From: Candidatus Melainabacteria bacterium
Lineage (GTDB): Bacteria; Cyanobacteriota; Vampirovibrionia; Obscuribacterales; Obscuribacteraceae
Assembly: GCA_017307165.1 (NCBI GenBank)
Contig: JAFKGK010000003.1
Coordinates: 62,001-126,000 of the forward strand
Length of the DNA: 64,000 nt
Direction: 5' to 3'
The notes beneath the pieces are model-generated. The model ran no database searches and was not told where the DNA came from. It worked only from the letters and a program-made list of their open reading frames with translations. This document shows positions 53,935 to 63,293 of the stretch, piece by piece; within the stretch, counting starts at the first letter, position 1, and the number at the start of each line of letters is the position of its first letter. A program made the translations under genes and the position numbers.

Positions 53935-55011
53935 CTAGTGTAGTTTTTCCTGTTGGCTGATCCACTCTGCCCATATTTCAGCATTGATGGCATTTTGCGG
54001 CATGATGCCGGCAAAGGCCTCCATCATGCCGCGCACTGCTAGTGCTGCCATAGCATTTCTGGTCTCATGAGTAGCAGAGCCGATGTGCGGCGCCAGCACC
54101 ACATTAGGTGCATCGATAAATGCCTGTGGTACCTCTGGCTCCCTCTCCATCACATCCAGGCCGAGTCCATGGATTTTGCCTGCGGCAAGGGCTTCTACCA
54201 TGGCTTTTTCATCTATCACCCTGCCTCTAGCAGTATTGACCAGTATGCAAGAAGACTTGATCAGGTCAAACTCTCTGGTGCTCAAGAGCTTGTCGGTCTT
54301 AGGCGTATAAGGACAATGCAGACTGATAAAATCCGACTCTTGCAAGAGTCGATCCAGCTTGACGCGCTCTGCGCCGAGCTCGTCTTTTAACATCAAATCC
54401 TTTTGATCTGCAGCAAAATCATCGTTGCCTCGGCCGCTGCTGCTGCGCATGTATATGATGCGCATACCAAAGCCATGCGCTCGTCGGGCCATTGCCAGAC
54501 CGATCCGTCCCAGTCCGATGATGCCAATCGTCTTACTGGAGATCTCTGTGCCGAGCAGCAAATCGTTTTCAAACCCTGACCATTGGCCGGTTTTAACATA
54601 GGTATCAGCCTCTACCACTCGTCTGGCAACAGCGATCAAAAGAGCAAAAGCCAGGTCGGCAGTAGCATTGTCTAGCACGCCTGGAGTGTTGGTTGCGAGT
54701 ATCTTGTGCGGCGTACTGTCGTTAAAGTGCTGGATATCCAGATTGTCAAAGCCAACCGCGCGTTGGCCGACAAATCTCAGGTTTGGAGCCAAGGCTAGAG
54801 TCTCGGCATTTATCCTATCCTGCGGTTCTGTGAGCACCGCGTCTTTTGATGCTAGGGCCCTGGCCAATTGATCGGAAGGCAGAGGCCCAGACCGATCGAT
54901 GATCTCGAGATCAAAAGCAGGATTGGTCGCCGATCTCAGCAAATCGAGCTGAGCCTGCGGCAACTTGCCCAGGCAGAGTACCTTGATGCTCTTTTTAGTC
55001 TGCTTCGTCAT
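53935..55011 (-). CDS. D-isomer-specific 2-hydroxyacid dehydrogenase
   Basis: 358 residues from the ATG at 55011, which overlaps the glpD stop as ATGA; the longer frame lies inside glpD. The NAD site is GLGRIGLAMARR, the catalytic Arg is in VNTARGRVIDE, the Glu in EPEVP and the His in APHIGSAT. The substrate-binding half has ATNTPGVLDNATADLAFALL. It reduces or oxidises a 2-hydroxy acid such as glyoxylate, hydroxypyruvate or 3-phosphoglycerate; the exact substrate cannot be read. There is no ACT domain, so a regulated serine-pathway SerA is less likely. Confidence 0.9.
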   Translation of the reverse strand: MTKQTKKSIKVLCLGKLPQAQLDLLRSATNPAFDLEIIDRSGPLPSDQLARALASKDAVLTEPQDRINAETLALAPNLRFVGQRAVGFDNLDIQHFNDSTPHKILATNTPGVLDNATADLAFALLIAVARRVVEADTYVKTGQWSGFENDLLLGTEISSKTIGIIGLGRIGLAMARRAHGFGMRIIYMRSSSGRGNDDFAADQKDLMLKDELGAERVKLDRLLQESDFISLHCPYTPKTDKLLSTREFDLIKSSCILVNTARGRVIDEKAMVEALAAGKIHGLGLDVMEREPEVPQAFIDAPNVVLAPHIGSATHETRNAMAALAVRGMMEAFAGIMPQNAINAEIWAEWISQQEKLH

Positions 55012-56684
55012 ATCTCGATCAGATTTTTTCCTAGATTGTGTTGCAGATGAGCGAGCTCTACTTCTAGCCTTGCACTGTCCCAATTTGCGACCTTTTGTAT
55101 CAGCCTCGCCACCTTGGGGGCAGCATCGAGGCACTGTCTCTGGTGCAAAAATCCTAGACGCACGCGTCTGCTGAGTATGTCTTCAAGCGAAATTGCCATT
55201 TCTTCGTCGATCATAAAAGGGATCTCGGCCATGATGGGAGGAAAGTCCGGGCAGATTTTTTCGATGAGGTGCGGATTCGCTTCTAGATCGTCCAGTACCT
55301 TTAGCGCGTCCTTGCCATAGGTGGCAATGAGATGATCGATGGTGGCAGGCTCGACAGACAATCTCCGCGCGCGTGCCGAGATCTGCGCCGTGGTGGCCAG
55401 GTAATCTTGCTTATTGTCAAAGCCTCCCAGCATCATGTCGTGAGTCTGATTAGGCCCGAGCTTGTAGTGCACTGGATGATCATGGGTCAGCTGCTGCACG
55501 ATCTTGTCTACTAGATGTATGGCCAAAAGTCGATAATTTGTCAATTTGCCGCCGATCAGACCGAGGATTCGGCCTGGTCCCTCAAACATAAAATGCTCGC
55601 GACTAAGACTACTGGTGGTGCTATCATCGCTGCTCTGGGTACCAGCCTCGGCGCCTACCAGAGGGCGCAAGCCCGCCCAGGATGCAATCACATCTGTGCG
55701 CTCAACTTTTTTCTTGAGGCTTTCACCTGCATAACTGTTGAGAACCTGCAAAAGATAGGCTATCTCGGCCTCTGTAGCAATGGGCTCGTCCAATGGGCCG
55801 TCATAGGTATCATCAGTAGTGCCGACCATCAAAGCCTTTTGCCAGGGCACCACAAAGACATATCGGCCATCGGGTGTGGGGAGAAAGAGTGCGGTTGACG
55901 TATCAAAGACCGAGAGAGGCAGCACTATGTGAGTGCCTTTGGCCGGTTTTACGCGACCGTGCCAATTAGGCTCGACCCGCTTGAGCAACTCATCGGACCA
56001 GACTCCTGCGGCATTGACACAAGACCTGCATTTCACATCAAAAGACTCGCCACTAAAGCGGTCGCGGCACTGCACCGCCGTGACTCGATCGTCCTGAATA
56101 GTAAATCCAGTTGCCTCTACATAGTTTATGGCTGCCGCACCGTGGCGCACGGCTGACTTGATTACTTCGATGACAATCCGGCTATCGTCAGTGATGCAAT
56201 CATGAAACCTCAGGCCAAAAGCCATTTGTCTTGCATCGATGGAGGGACAGGCATCGTGCAATTCGCGTGCATTTAACCTGCTGTGACGCCTTACTCCTCG
56301 GGCATTGATGGAGAGAAAATCGTACAGTGAAAGGCCTATCTCGGCCTTTATGCCAAAAAGACTCTTTTCTTTTTTGATGGGCAAGACAAAGGAAAAATCG
56401 CGTACCATGTGAGGCGCGAGTTGTTCGAGCAGGCCGCGCTCCTGGCAGAGTTCGCGAGTCAGCCTAAATTGAAATTGTTCTAAATATCGCAGACCACCAT
56501 GGATCAATTTGGTCGTACGACTGGACGTGCCGGAGGCAAAATCGGATTTTTCGATGAGCAGGACCGATAGGCCGCGAGAGGCGGCATCTTGAGCTACACC
56601 AGCTCCGACGATACCGCCTCCCACTATCACGAGATCATATTCCTGATGTTTTATTTGTTCTAGGACTAGATCGCGTTGTTTCAT
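55008..56684 (-). CDS. glpD: FAD-dependent glycerol-3-phosphate dehydrogenase
   Basis: 558 residues, typical of the aerobic GlpD family. The FAD-binding GGGIVGAGVAQDAASRG lies near the start, followed by SGTSSRTTKLIHGGLRYLEQF. The KGTHIVLPL segment and the C-terminal DAO_C domain are present. It oxidises glycerol-3-phosphate to dihydroxyacetone phosphate and passes electrons to quinone at the inner membrane. First gene of an overlapping three-gene unit, 21 bp after the glycine-zipper gene. Confidence 0.95.
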   Translation of the reverse strand: MKQRDLVLEQIKHQEYDLVIVGGGIVGAGVAQDAASRGLSVLLIEKSDFASGTSSRTTKLIHGGLRYLEQFQFRLTRELCQERGLLEQLAPHMVRDFSFVLPIKKEKSLFGIKAEIGLSLYDFLSINARGVRRHSRLNARELHDACPSIDARQMAFGLRFHDCITDDSRIVIEVIKSAVRHGAAAINYVEATGFTIQDDRVTAVQCRDRFSGESFDVKCRSCVNAAGVWSDELLKRVEPNWHGRVKPAKGTHIVLPLSVFDTSTALFLPTPDGRYVFVVPWQKALMVGTTDDTYDGPLDEPIATEAEIAYLLQVLNSYAGESLKKKVERTDVIASWAGLRPLVGAEAGTQSSDDSTTSSLSREHFMFEGPGRILGLIGGKLTNYRLLAIHLVDKIVQQLTHDHPVHYKLGPNQTHDMMLGGFDNKQDYLATTAQISARARRLSVEPATIDHLIATYGKDALKVLDDLEANPHLIEKICPDFPPIMAEIPFMIDEEMAISLEDILSRRVRLGFLHQRQCLDAAPKVARLIQKVANWDSARLEVELAHLQHNLGKNLIEI

Positions 56685-56705
56685 CTATGGTTTATTGCTT
56701 GCCAA

Positions 56706-57185
56706 CTACCTGAGTTTGTCCTTGAGCAGACCGGCGCCCAGACCGAGTGTTCCACCAAGGGCCGCGCCAGTCATGGTGCGTTTGCCAGTGCCCCGACCTT
56801 TGCTGGCTGACCAGGCGAGACCGGTGCCAGCTACGGTGCCAGTGACAGTATCGCGCATGATGGGGTGTTTGGCCAATGTCTTAGAAGAGTTGACTACTCC
56901 GACCGTGGCGCCTGTCCCAGCACCGATTGCGGCGCCTCTGACCATGCCCTTGCCGGAGATCAGACCCGTGACTGCTCCTGCTGCTGTACCAACGCCAGCG
57001 CCGATGGTGGCTTTGCGGACTCCATCATGTTGTTGAAAAAATGTCTTTACTTTGCCAGGCTGCTGTTTGGATACACCGGCCTGATAGCTCTGAGCATATG
57101 CCGAGCCACAACCCAGACCCAGTGCTTGTCCGCTCAGCAAGCTCAAGGCGATTGCTAATGCTGCTTGTCCGTGAGTGCGTTTCAT
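56706..57185 (-). CDS. Exported glycine-zipper protein
   Basis: 159 residues with AAGGAG 8 nt ahead of the ATG. Signal peptide of about 31 residues (core AALAIALSLLSG, cleavage near AYAQS). Residues 58-100 and 115-155 are repeated GxxxG glycine-zipper stretches (IGAGVGTAAGAVTGLISG, GAALGGTLGLGAGLL), which pack as membrane-inserting helices in outer-membrane or lysis-type proteins. No lipobox Cys at the cleavage site. Function unknown; probably envelope-associated. Confidence 0.75.
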   Translation of the reverse strand: MKRTHGQAALAIALSLLSGQALGLGCGSAYAQSYQAGVSKQQPGKVKTFFQQHDGVRKATIGAGVGTAAGAVTGLISGKGMVRGAAIGAGTGATVGVVNSSKTLAKHPIMRDTVTGTVAGTGLAWSASKGRGTGKRTMTGAALGGTLGLGAGLLKDKLR

Positions 57186-57608
57186 TGGAAAACTCCTTGA
57201 GATGAGAAATTTTTTGCCACCAACAGGCTAACACTTTAAAAAATTAATTTAAAGCTCAGCCAAGCAAAAATTTGCTGTTAGAACGGCTGATAATCAGGGC
57301 CTCGTATCCTGCGATGTCTATGCGTGATACCGCATTTGATAGCCTGAGACTAATCTAAGGCTATGCCTTCGTGCGTCGTGTTGCATATCCCTGGGGTAAG
57401 TATTTGATTGTTCGTAAAATTGTCGATTCGCTTTCTAGTTTGAATAGGGCCTCTGGACGACGGCTGTGAGCGATTGTTCCGGGTCTCGCAACCTTATTTT
57501 TTCTCCATTTTGCCGCAATAAAATGCATATTTCAGGCAAAGCGCCTCGATTTTGACTATCCTTGTCGATTATCTTCCAATCCCAGGTCCATCGAGAGATT
57601 TACCATCA
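57186..57608. other. Intergenic region between divergent genes
   Basis: About 420 bp separating the glycine-zipper gene from the TPR-CHAT gene. It holds a weak hairpin (ATAGCCT/AGGCTAT near 57338-57366) and no convincing gene or family A/B element. Both promoters are probably here, but no clear -35/-10 pair was recognised. Confidence 0.4.
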
Positions 57609-60600
57609 ATGAGATTTATGCAAAATAGACCATTTGCTGCAAACAAGGCCGTGTCAACAGCACTTACGCTTGGACTAATAGTCGGCGTCAACGCCTGCCT
57701 CTCGCCCCTAGCGGTCCTGGCCCGCACTAGCGATCTATCTGCTCTCAGTGGCCCGGCCGGTTTTGCCAGCGAGGCCGCGGTCGGTAAGGAAGCCCTCCAT
57801 TTTGGCGAAGGCTTTAAGCAGATGACTCCGGATCAGTCTAAGCAGGCTGAGGCTCTCATCAAAGAACTGGACACAATCAATCAAAATCAAAGAACAAATC
57901 AATCGATCGACCAGGTCAGGAGATTAGGACAAGAAGCCAGCAAGCTCTACAATGCCGGTCAACGCGAGCCTGCCTTGAGCAAATGGCAAGAGATGTACGG
58001 CTTGGCACAAGACATCAAATACTCTGAGGGTGAGGGTGAAGCTCTCAGCAATATGGCGCGCTTTTACGTGGATGCCAAGCAGTATGTCAAAGCCAAATAT
58101 TTGGGCGAAAATGCTATCGAATTATTGGCAAATTCGAGCGAACAGCAGACACTAGCCAAGGCGCGAATTGCTCTAGCACAGGCTTATTTTGGTTTGGATA
58201 ATCCAGTATGGGCTATACAACAATTGGATGCCGCACTCAAAATCCTCAACCTTTCTCAATCAAAAGACCCTGCAGAAGCTGCCTCAGTGATGTATCTCTG
58301 CGCCAGTCTCTGTGTGCAATTTAATAAGCCTAAGGACGCAATCCGCTTTTACCAAGAAGCTGCCACCTATCAGACTCAGGCCAACAATTACGGTGAAGCC
58401 GTGCGCATTCGCGCTACTCTCGTTGGACTCTTGATCGAAATGGGTTGGTTTACAGCCGCTCTAGAAGAAGCAGAGAAGGTCATGTCTATAGCCAAGACGG
58501 CCCCGACCGACTCTAATGCCCTACAAATACCTGCTCTGCAAGCTACTGCTAATGCCCAATACGCACTCAACGACTATGCCGAAGCCAGGCGCACCTATGA
58601 CAAGCTGTTTGCGCTCTTGCCTCAAATCGATCAAAAAATGATCTCAGAACAAGTCAAAGCAAATCTAAACAATGGATTTGGATTTGTATTGGCTGCCATT
58701 GGTGATTACGATCAAGCCAAACAGCATTTGACTGCAGCCTTTAACTATTTCAAAACCGTTCGCGACAATTTTAATGCAGCGCAGACTGCCAATGCTATCG
58801 GCGTGCTCGAAGCAAACGAGGGCAATTATGGCAAGAGCATCTCAATGTTTCAGCAAGCGATCGATATCCATGCTGTCATCAGCCCGCGTGCTGTCAAGCT
58901 CAATGCCGATACCTTGCTCAATATGGCGGCTGTAGAATATCGCTCCGGCTCTTTTCGCGAAGCCAAGTTGCACCTTGAAAGCGCTGTAGCTATAACGGCC
59001 AAGCTCAAGAACTCGAGTATGAGAGCACGACTCTATCAAGCACTGGCAGAGATTCTCTACAAATCTTCTGATATCACTAATGCAGAAGCCAATATAAATA
59101 AGGCTATTGCAGAAGCAGACAAGGTCAAAGATGATTCGATTCTATGGCGTGCCTATGTAATGAAGAGTCGCATTCAGAAAGGCCGGCAGGAGGTGGATCT
59201 CGCTAAAGAATCTATCACTAGCGCTCTAAGCTATTTCCGTTCACCGCAATCTGGGGATTTTCCTACTGTAGACACTCTCGGATTTCCAGTTTCGCGCGAG
59301 GACATGGCTTATTATCTAGCAGAAGGTCTTGCCTCTAATGGTATGACTGAACAGGCTCTCCTTGCCGCACAACAACTCAAAGAAGAAAACTTTGTCATGG
59401 AGTGGATGCGTCAGGGCGGGCAGGTTAAGCCTGAAGACAAGGATGTCTTCCTGGAAATGAGTTCTATGAGAGCTCGGCTGCATTCAGCCGAAGCTGCCTC
59501 AACGCCTGATCAGCTGACCAAGGAGTGGCAAAGCTGGCTGGAACGTTTTCGTGCTCTTTCAGCAAGCAATAAGTCACTGGCTCGTTTGATCTCGCCTATG
59601 CCGGTGAGCATTCAAGAAGTGCTCAGTACAGTACAAAAGAACAATGCTGTGGCGGTGGAATATCTTTGTGGATCAGAAGCCACGCTGGCTTTTACGGTCG
59701 ACAGTCAAGGCCGAATTTCTTCGACGCGTATAGCCTTTGGACGTGATCGCTTTAAAAGTCAGGTCAGGAGCTTGTTGGCTTCGGTCAACAAGACGGCAGG
59801 TGACACCGCTCCTGGTGAAAACATCCGTACTGTCCTGGCTAGCTTGTACAGTGAGCTATTTCCTGCTGGTGTAAGGCAGTTTTTGCCAAAGACTCCAGAT
59901 CAAATGATAGTAATCATCCCTGATGGTCCTTTGTTTAACCTGCCTTTCGCGGCATTGATCGACGAAAAGGGGCAGTATCTCGTTCAAAATCATTTGTTGA
60001 CCATGGCATCATCGCTCACCGTTTTGCTTGATAGCTCACCTGCTCGTAACGATGATTTTTCGATTGTGATGGCGTCTAACCAGGCCAAGGCAGAGCTAGA
60101 CCAAATCTCCAATGCCGTAGGCCCTGAGCGGGTCACTGTTTTGCAGGGCAAGCAAATAGGTCTATCCAATCTGGAAGAGCAAGCCAGAGGCAAGTCTGCC
60201 TTGCATATTCCGGCTAAGATCGCATTCCCCGAAAACAACAGTCTACGTTCGATGCTGCCTTTTACAGTCGAAGTCGATGGTGGTGCCCGCGCTATCAGCG
60301 CCGATCGCCTCTTTGGTTCTAAGATGGGCAATGATCTGATCGTCTGGTCGGCTAGCTCAGTCAACTCCAAGGACGGCAAGGGCAACGCGCTCAAGATCAT
60401 GAGTCGTGGTCTGGGTTATGCTGGGGCACGTAATGTATTGATGAGTCTGTGGTCTCAACCGGATGCACAGCGCATAGATGAGCTAGTCAATTTTTACAAA
60501 AACAAGCAAGCTGGTATGAACCCTGCTCAGAGTCTACGTAAGGCTCAGCTTGCGGCGATCTCCAAAGATCCTGATGTTAAAAATTGGGCTGGCTTCCAAT

Positions 60601-60620
60601 TGCTGGGACCAGGTTACTGA
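57609..60620 (+). CDS. Exported TPR protein with CHAT domain lacking the catalytic His and Cys
   Basis: 1003 residues from the ATG at 57609 (a TTG 19 codons earlier is possible). An N-terminal hydrophobic segment (about 18-35) suggests export. Residues 100-640 are mainly TPR repeats (such as YGKSISMFQQAIDIH, NYGEAVRIRATLVGL). Residues about 700-1003 are a CHAT domain: VIIPDGPLFNLPFAALID and a C-terminal RKAQLAAISKDP. At the catalytic positions, LHIPAK has Lys870 where LHxATH has His, and WSASS has Ser916 where SACxT has Cys. It is therefore probably a non-proteolytic scaffold. Caspase-like CHAT proteins are often regulatory proteases. Confidence 0.88.
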   Translation: MRFMQNRPFAANKAVSTALTLGLIVGVNACLSPLAVLARTSDLSALSGPAGFASEAAVGKEALHFGEGFKQMTPDQSKQAEALIKELDTINQNQRTNQSIDQVRRLGQEASKLYNAGQREPALSKWQEMYGLAQDIKYSEGEGEALSNMARFYVDAKQYVKAKYLGENAIELLANSSEQQTLAKARIALAQAYFGLDNPVWAIQQLDAALKILNLSQSKDPAEAASVMYLCASLCVQFNKPKDAIRFYQEAATYQTQANNYGEAVRIRATLVGLLIEMGWFTAALEEAEKVMSIAKTAPTDSNALQIPALQATANAQYALNDYAEARRTYDKLFALLPQIDQKMISEQVKANLNNGFGFVLAAIGDYDQAKQHLTAAFNYFKTVRDNFNAAQTANAIGVLEANEGNYGKSISMFQQAIDIHAVISPRAVKLNADTLLNMAAVEYRSGSFREAKLHLESAVAITAKLKNSSMRARLYQALAEILYKSSDITNAEANINKAIAEADKVKDDSILWRAYVMKSRIQKGRQEVDLAKESITSALSYFRSPQSGDFPTVDTLGFPVSREDMAYYLAEGLASNGMTEQALLAAQQLKEENFVMEWMRQGGQVKPEDKDVFLEMSSMRARLHSAEAASTPDQLTKEWQSWLERFRALSASNKSLARLISPMPVSIQEVLSTVQKNNAVAVEYLCGSEATLAFTVDSQGRISSTRIAFGRDRFKSQVRSLLASVNKTAGDTAPGENIRTVLASLYSELFPAGVRQFLPKTPDQMIVIIPDGPLFNLPFAALIDEKGQYLVQNHLLTMASSLTVLLDSSPARNDDFSIVMASNQAKAELDQISNAVGPERVTVLQGKQIGLSNLEEQARGKSALHIPAKIAFPENNSLRSMLPFTVEVDGGARAISADRLFGSKMGNDLIVWSASSVNSKDGKGNALKIMSRGLGYAGARNVLMSLWSQPDAQRIDELVNFYKNKQAGMNPAQSLRKAQLAAISKDPDVKNWAGFQLLGPGY

Positions 60621-60764
60621 CCGCATTAGATTAAGTCTTGTAGTCAAGAGCCTTTGTGGCCGCCGCATATTTATAGAAGTCGTATAAACTTATAGCTTGT
60701 ATAAATATTCTCTTGTAAACCCCCTGCAAGAGATGCCCCAACAACCTCAACCAGGGCTATTTTG

Positions 60765-62570
60765 ATGAATCTTGAAACTGATAAACGTGTGATTGCGTCT
60801 GGCTTGTCGCTGATGCTCAGTTTGCAATTGCTGGTGGTGGCAAATCCTCTGGCCGCCTTAGCTGATGAACCTTCGGCAATAACGCCTGCGGCTGATACCG
60901 AGGTCATTTCGCAAGCGCCTTCGTGGAATGAGACTTCGAGATCCGCGCAAGAGTCCCGCACTGCAGAAGCCACCAGAAAAGCCGGCGAAGATCAGTCGGC
61001 TTATGAGTCTCGCATAGCCGAAGAATCACGCAATGCTGAAATGCGCCGCTCCAAGCAAGAGTCTAAAGAAGCCGAACGGACAAAGAACAGCAGTGATAAG
61101 CAGTCCCGTCGCGAATCTCGCGAAGCAGAACGCACCAAGCATGCTGCCGATGTGCAATCAGCTGTAGAATCCGATAGAGCTGAAGCCACCAAAAACGAAT
61201 CAGATGCTCAATCGGTTGAGGAGTCCCTTCGTGCCGAAGAAACTCGCAAGGCCGGCGAAACAAAATCGCGTCGCGAATCGCAAAATGCAGAAGATACCAA
61301 ATATCTGGACAATAAGGCTCCAGGCGAACGTGAAAAGAGCGAGTCAATCGAAAAGACCGTAGCTCCTGTCGTCACCGAAGCCGTTGACAATAAAAATTCT
61401 GATGCAAATCCCGAGGTGACCAAGACAGTCGAGGCTGCTGAGACCCAGACCGACGGATCAGGCAAGGGACCTTTTACTCACACCAATATGGGCCTCGAGG
61501 CCGGCAGCATCTTGTCGCCCGATGGTCGCTCTATCGCGGCTATAGGGGAGGCAAGTCAGGACAAAACTCCTCAAGTAGGGGAGAACGGCACCATGAGTAC
61601 TGCCGACAATCTCTCTAATGAGATGCTCATCCAGCTTGGCGCGACTATGGTGCAGGATGGCGATCAAGTAAAAGAAGCCCAATCGACCGCCGATGGCATT
61701 ATAGTCGTCGATAGCGATGAAGCCGACGAAGTCGAGCAAAGAGTCCAATACGAAGACCTCCCTACCGACGAAGGCAAAACAAGGGTACGTATCGGTGCCA
61801 AGTTTCCGGTTGTCGTCATTTCACAAATATCGAGTAAGACAGCCAAACAAGGTGATCCGCTCGAGGCTCGCCTCAAGTACGATCTCAAGATTGGTGATCG
61901 TTTGATCGCCAAAAAAGGCAGTGTGGTCAACGGCCATATCAACTACTGTTTAAAAGCCAGATCTGTTATGCACTCACTTGTTAGCCACGAGCGCTGGTAT
62001 CGCAATTCTGGCTGCCTGGGCTTTCAATTTGACGAGATACTTAACGATAAGGGAGAGCACATCCCGCTGGTAGCCATGCCTGCTCAGATGTCTCGCATTG
62101 TCAAAAACAAAGCCGAAGGGCGTGAGCTTGGCGTTAATCATGCCGGTCAGATCACCGGACCGTGGGGCCAACAGCTCCGCTACAAGGCCCTGCGCATCGG
62201 GCTCAATGCAGCTCTAGCACCAGCGGGTGTATTTAGCTTTGGTGCCATGCCCGTGGCACTTGGTGTGATTGGTGCTGCCAATCCTTCCTTTGCCTTCATG
62301 AAGCCAGTCGGCACCAATGTCCGCCACCGCCGCATCAAAGGATTTGCCTGGGGCTTTCTTTCTGGCATACCGGGTAGCTGGATCATCGAAGATACTGTAA
62401 CCAAAGGACAAGAGGCGATCATCAAGCCAGGCGACGAGTTTTTGGCCGAATTCAAAGAAGAATTTACTGGCGAAGCCGCATCCGAAGCCCAACTCATGCC
62501 TAACGCTCAGACCAAGGTCAAGGGCGATGTGAGAGAAGGCAAGGATAGCAAGAAAAAGAAAGACAAATAA
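60765..62570 (+). CDS. Exported protein with six-fold 18-residue charged helical repeat
   Basis: 601 residues from the ATG at 60765 (a TTG one codon earlier is also possible). Signal peptide (core SGLSLMLSLQLLVV, cleavage near ALADE). Residues 63-179 are six exact-length 18-residue repeats plus a half, pattern ESxxAExTKxxxxxQSxx, rich in Glu, Arg, Lys and Ser: a long single helix or coiled coil. An acidic Thr/Glu linker follows. Residues about 345-420 are a beta-type domain (VGAKFPVVVISQISS, GDRLIAKKGSVVNGHI) of the kind seen in VirB10/TrbI or SH3-like modules. A Gly/Ala hydrophobic stretch (about 475-515) and a Lys-rich tail close it. Function unknown. Confidence 0.75.
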   Translation: MNLETDKRVIASGLSLMLSLQLLVVANPLAALADEPSAITPAADTEVISQAPSWNETSRSAQESRTAEATRKAGEDQSAYESRIAEESRNAEMRRSKQESKEAERTKNSSDKQSRRESREAERTKHAADVQSAVESDRAEATKNESDAQSVEESLRAEETRKAGETKSRRESQNAEDTKYLDNKAPGEREKSESIEKTVAPVVTEAVDNKNSDANPEVTKTVEAAETQTDGSGKGPFTHTNMGLEAGSILSPDGRSIAAIGEASQDKTPQVGENGTMSTADNLSNEMLIQLGATMVQDGDQVKEAQSTADGIIVVDSDEADEVEQRVQYEDLPTDEGKTRVRIGAKFPVVVISQISSKTAKQGDPLEARLKYDLKIGDRLIAKKGSVVNGHINYCLKARSVMHSLVSHERWYRNSGCLGFQFDEILNDKGEHIPLVAMPAQMSRIVKNKAEGRELGVNHAGQITGPWGQQLRYKALRIGLNAALAPAGVFSFGAMPVALGVIGAANPSFAFMKPVGTNVRHRRIKGFAWGFLSGIPGSWIIEDTVTKGQEAIIKPGDEFLAEFKEEFTGEAASEAQLMPNAQTKVKGDVREGKDSKKKKDK

Positions 62571-62590
62571 GATCAATTAAAGTCAAGTAA

Positions 62591-62625
62591 AGAGAAAGGG
62601 CACCGTCACCGGTGCCCTTTCTCTC
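62591..62625. terminator. Bidirectional terminator
   Basis: AGAGAAAGGGCACCG pairs with CGGTGCCCTTTCTCT, a 15-bp perfect stem with a 4-5 nt loop. It sits between convergent genes, 20 bp from each stop, with a pyrimidine tract on the plus strand. Confidence 0.85.
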
Positions 62626-62646
62626 TCTCTCTGGTGAAAAGCTGGC

Positions 62647-62895
62647 CTATGCCTCTTTTACATCGACGAGCAATCTGCCCAAATGTGCTTTGAGTTTTTC
62701 GATGTGTCTGATCTCGTCATGCTTGATCTCGATCAATATTTGCGTTAGATGCGTGTCAGCGCGCAAATCTGAGGCGTACTCTTCGTAGGCTTTGAGAGCC
62801 TTTGATTTGTGCGCGATTATATTGATGAGATCATATGCTGCATCACTGAGAGGAAACCTCTCCTGGCTGGCATCGATAGTATTTGTATTTGGCAT
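62647..62895 (-). CDS. Small ferritin-like helical protein
   Basis: 82 residues, cytoplasmic. Two long helices carry the ferritin/rubrerythrin-like spacing: KALKAYEEYASDL, then ILIEIKHDEIRHIEKLK, where the E-x2-D-E-x2-H-x-E cluster would bind iron. It is half the length of a ferritin four-helix bundle and would have to dimerise, as encapsulated ferritins do. No encapsulin gene is in the window. A weak GGAAA precedes the ATG. Confidence 0.7.
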   Translation of the reverse strand: MPNTNTIDASQERFPLSDAAYDLINIIAHKSKALKAYEEYASDLRADTHLTQILIEIKHDEIRHIEKLKAHLGRLLVDVKEA

Positions 62896-62912
62896 GATTT
62901 TATTTCCAGTAT

Positions 62913-63260
62913 CTAATGAGTTTGTCTTTTACTTGTGGTTTTTACAGACTTGGTACTTGTCCGGGAATTGCCATAATATGTCACATTTGCTTTAGGTGGG
63001 ACAAAATTGGCAGTACCACTGATCCTTGAGCCCTGACTATCACCCATGGTGCTAGATTGAGAAGAACTCGATTGTGATGAGGCGGTACTGGCGTCCGTTG
63101 AAGCTTTAGTTTCGCTAGCATTAGAAGACATGGTGTCCGACATACTATTGGCCATGCTAGAGGCATGTGATTCGGCAGCCATAGCCGGAGCTGCAAATGC
63201 AGCGACTAAGGCCATTGCGAGTGTCAGCTTAGCGATTTTGTTAAGGTCGAGAGTGTTCAT
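62913..63260 (-). CDS. Small secreted Ser/Thr-rich protein
   Basis: 115 residues with AGGAG 8 nt ahead of the ATG. A clear signal peptide (core LTLAMALVAAFAAPAMA, cleavage AMA-AE) is followed by a Ser/Thr/Ala-rich disordered stretch (about 30-75) and a basic C terminus (SKRQTH-like). No domain. Its 3' end is 17 bp before the ferritin-like gene start, so they may be co-transcribed. Confidence 0.7.
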   Translation of the reverse strand: MNTLDLNKIAKLTLAMALVAAFAAPAMAAESHASSMANSMSDTMSSNASETKASTDASTASSQSSSSQSSTMGDSQGSRISGTANFVPPKANVTYYGNSRTSTKSVKTTSKRQTH

Positions 63261-63293
63261 GATATTGCTCCTGCGATTTTATATCTCGGCTCG

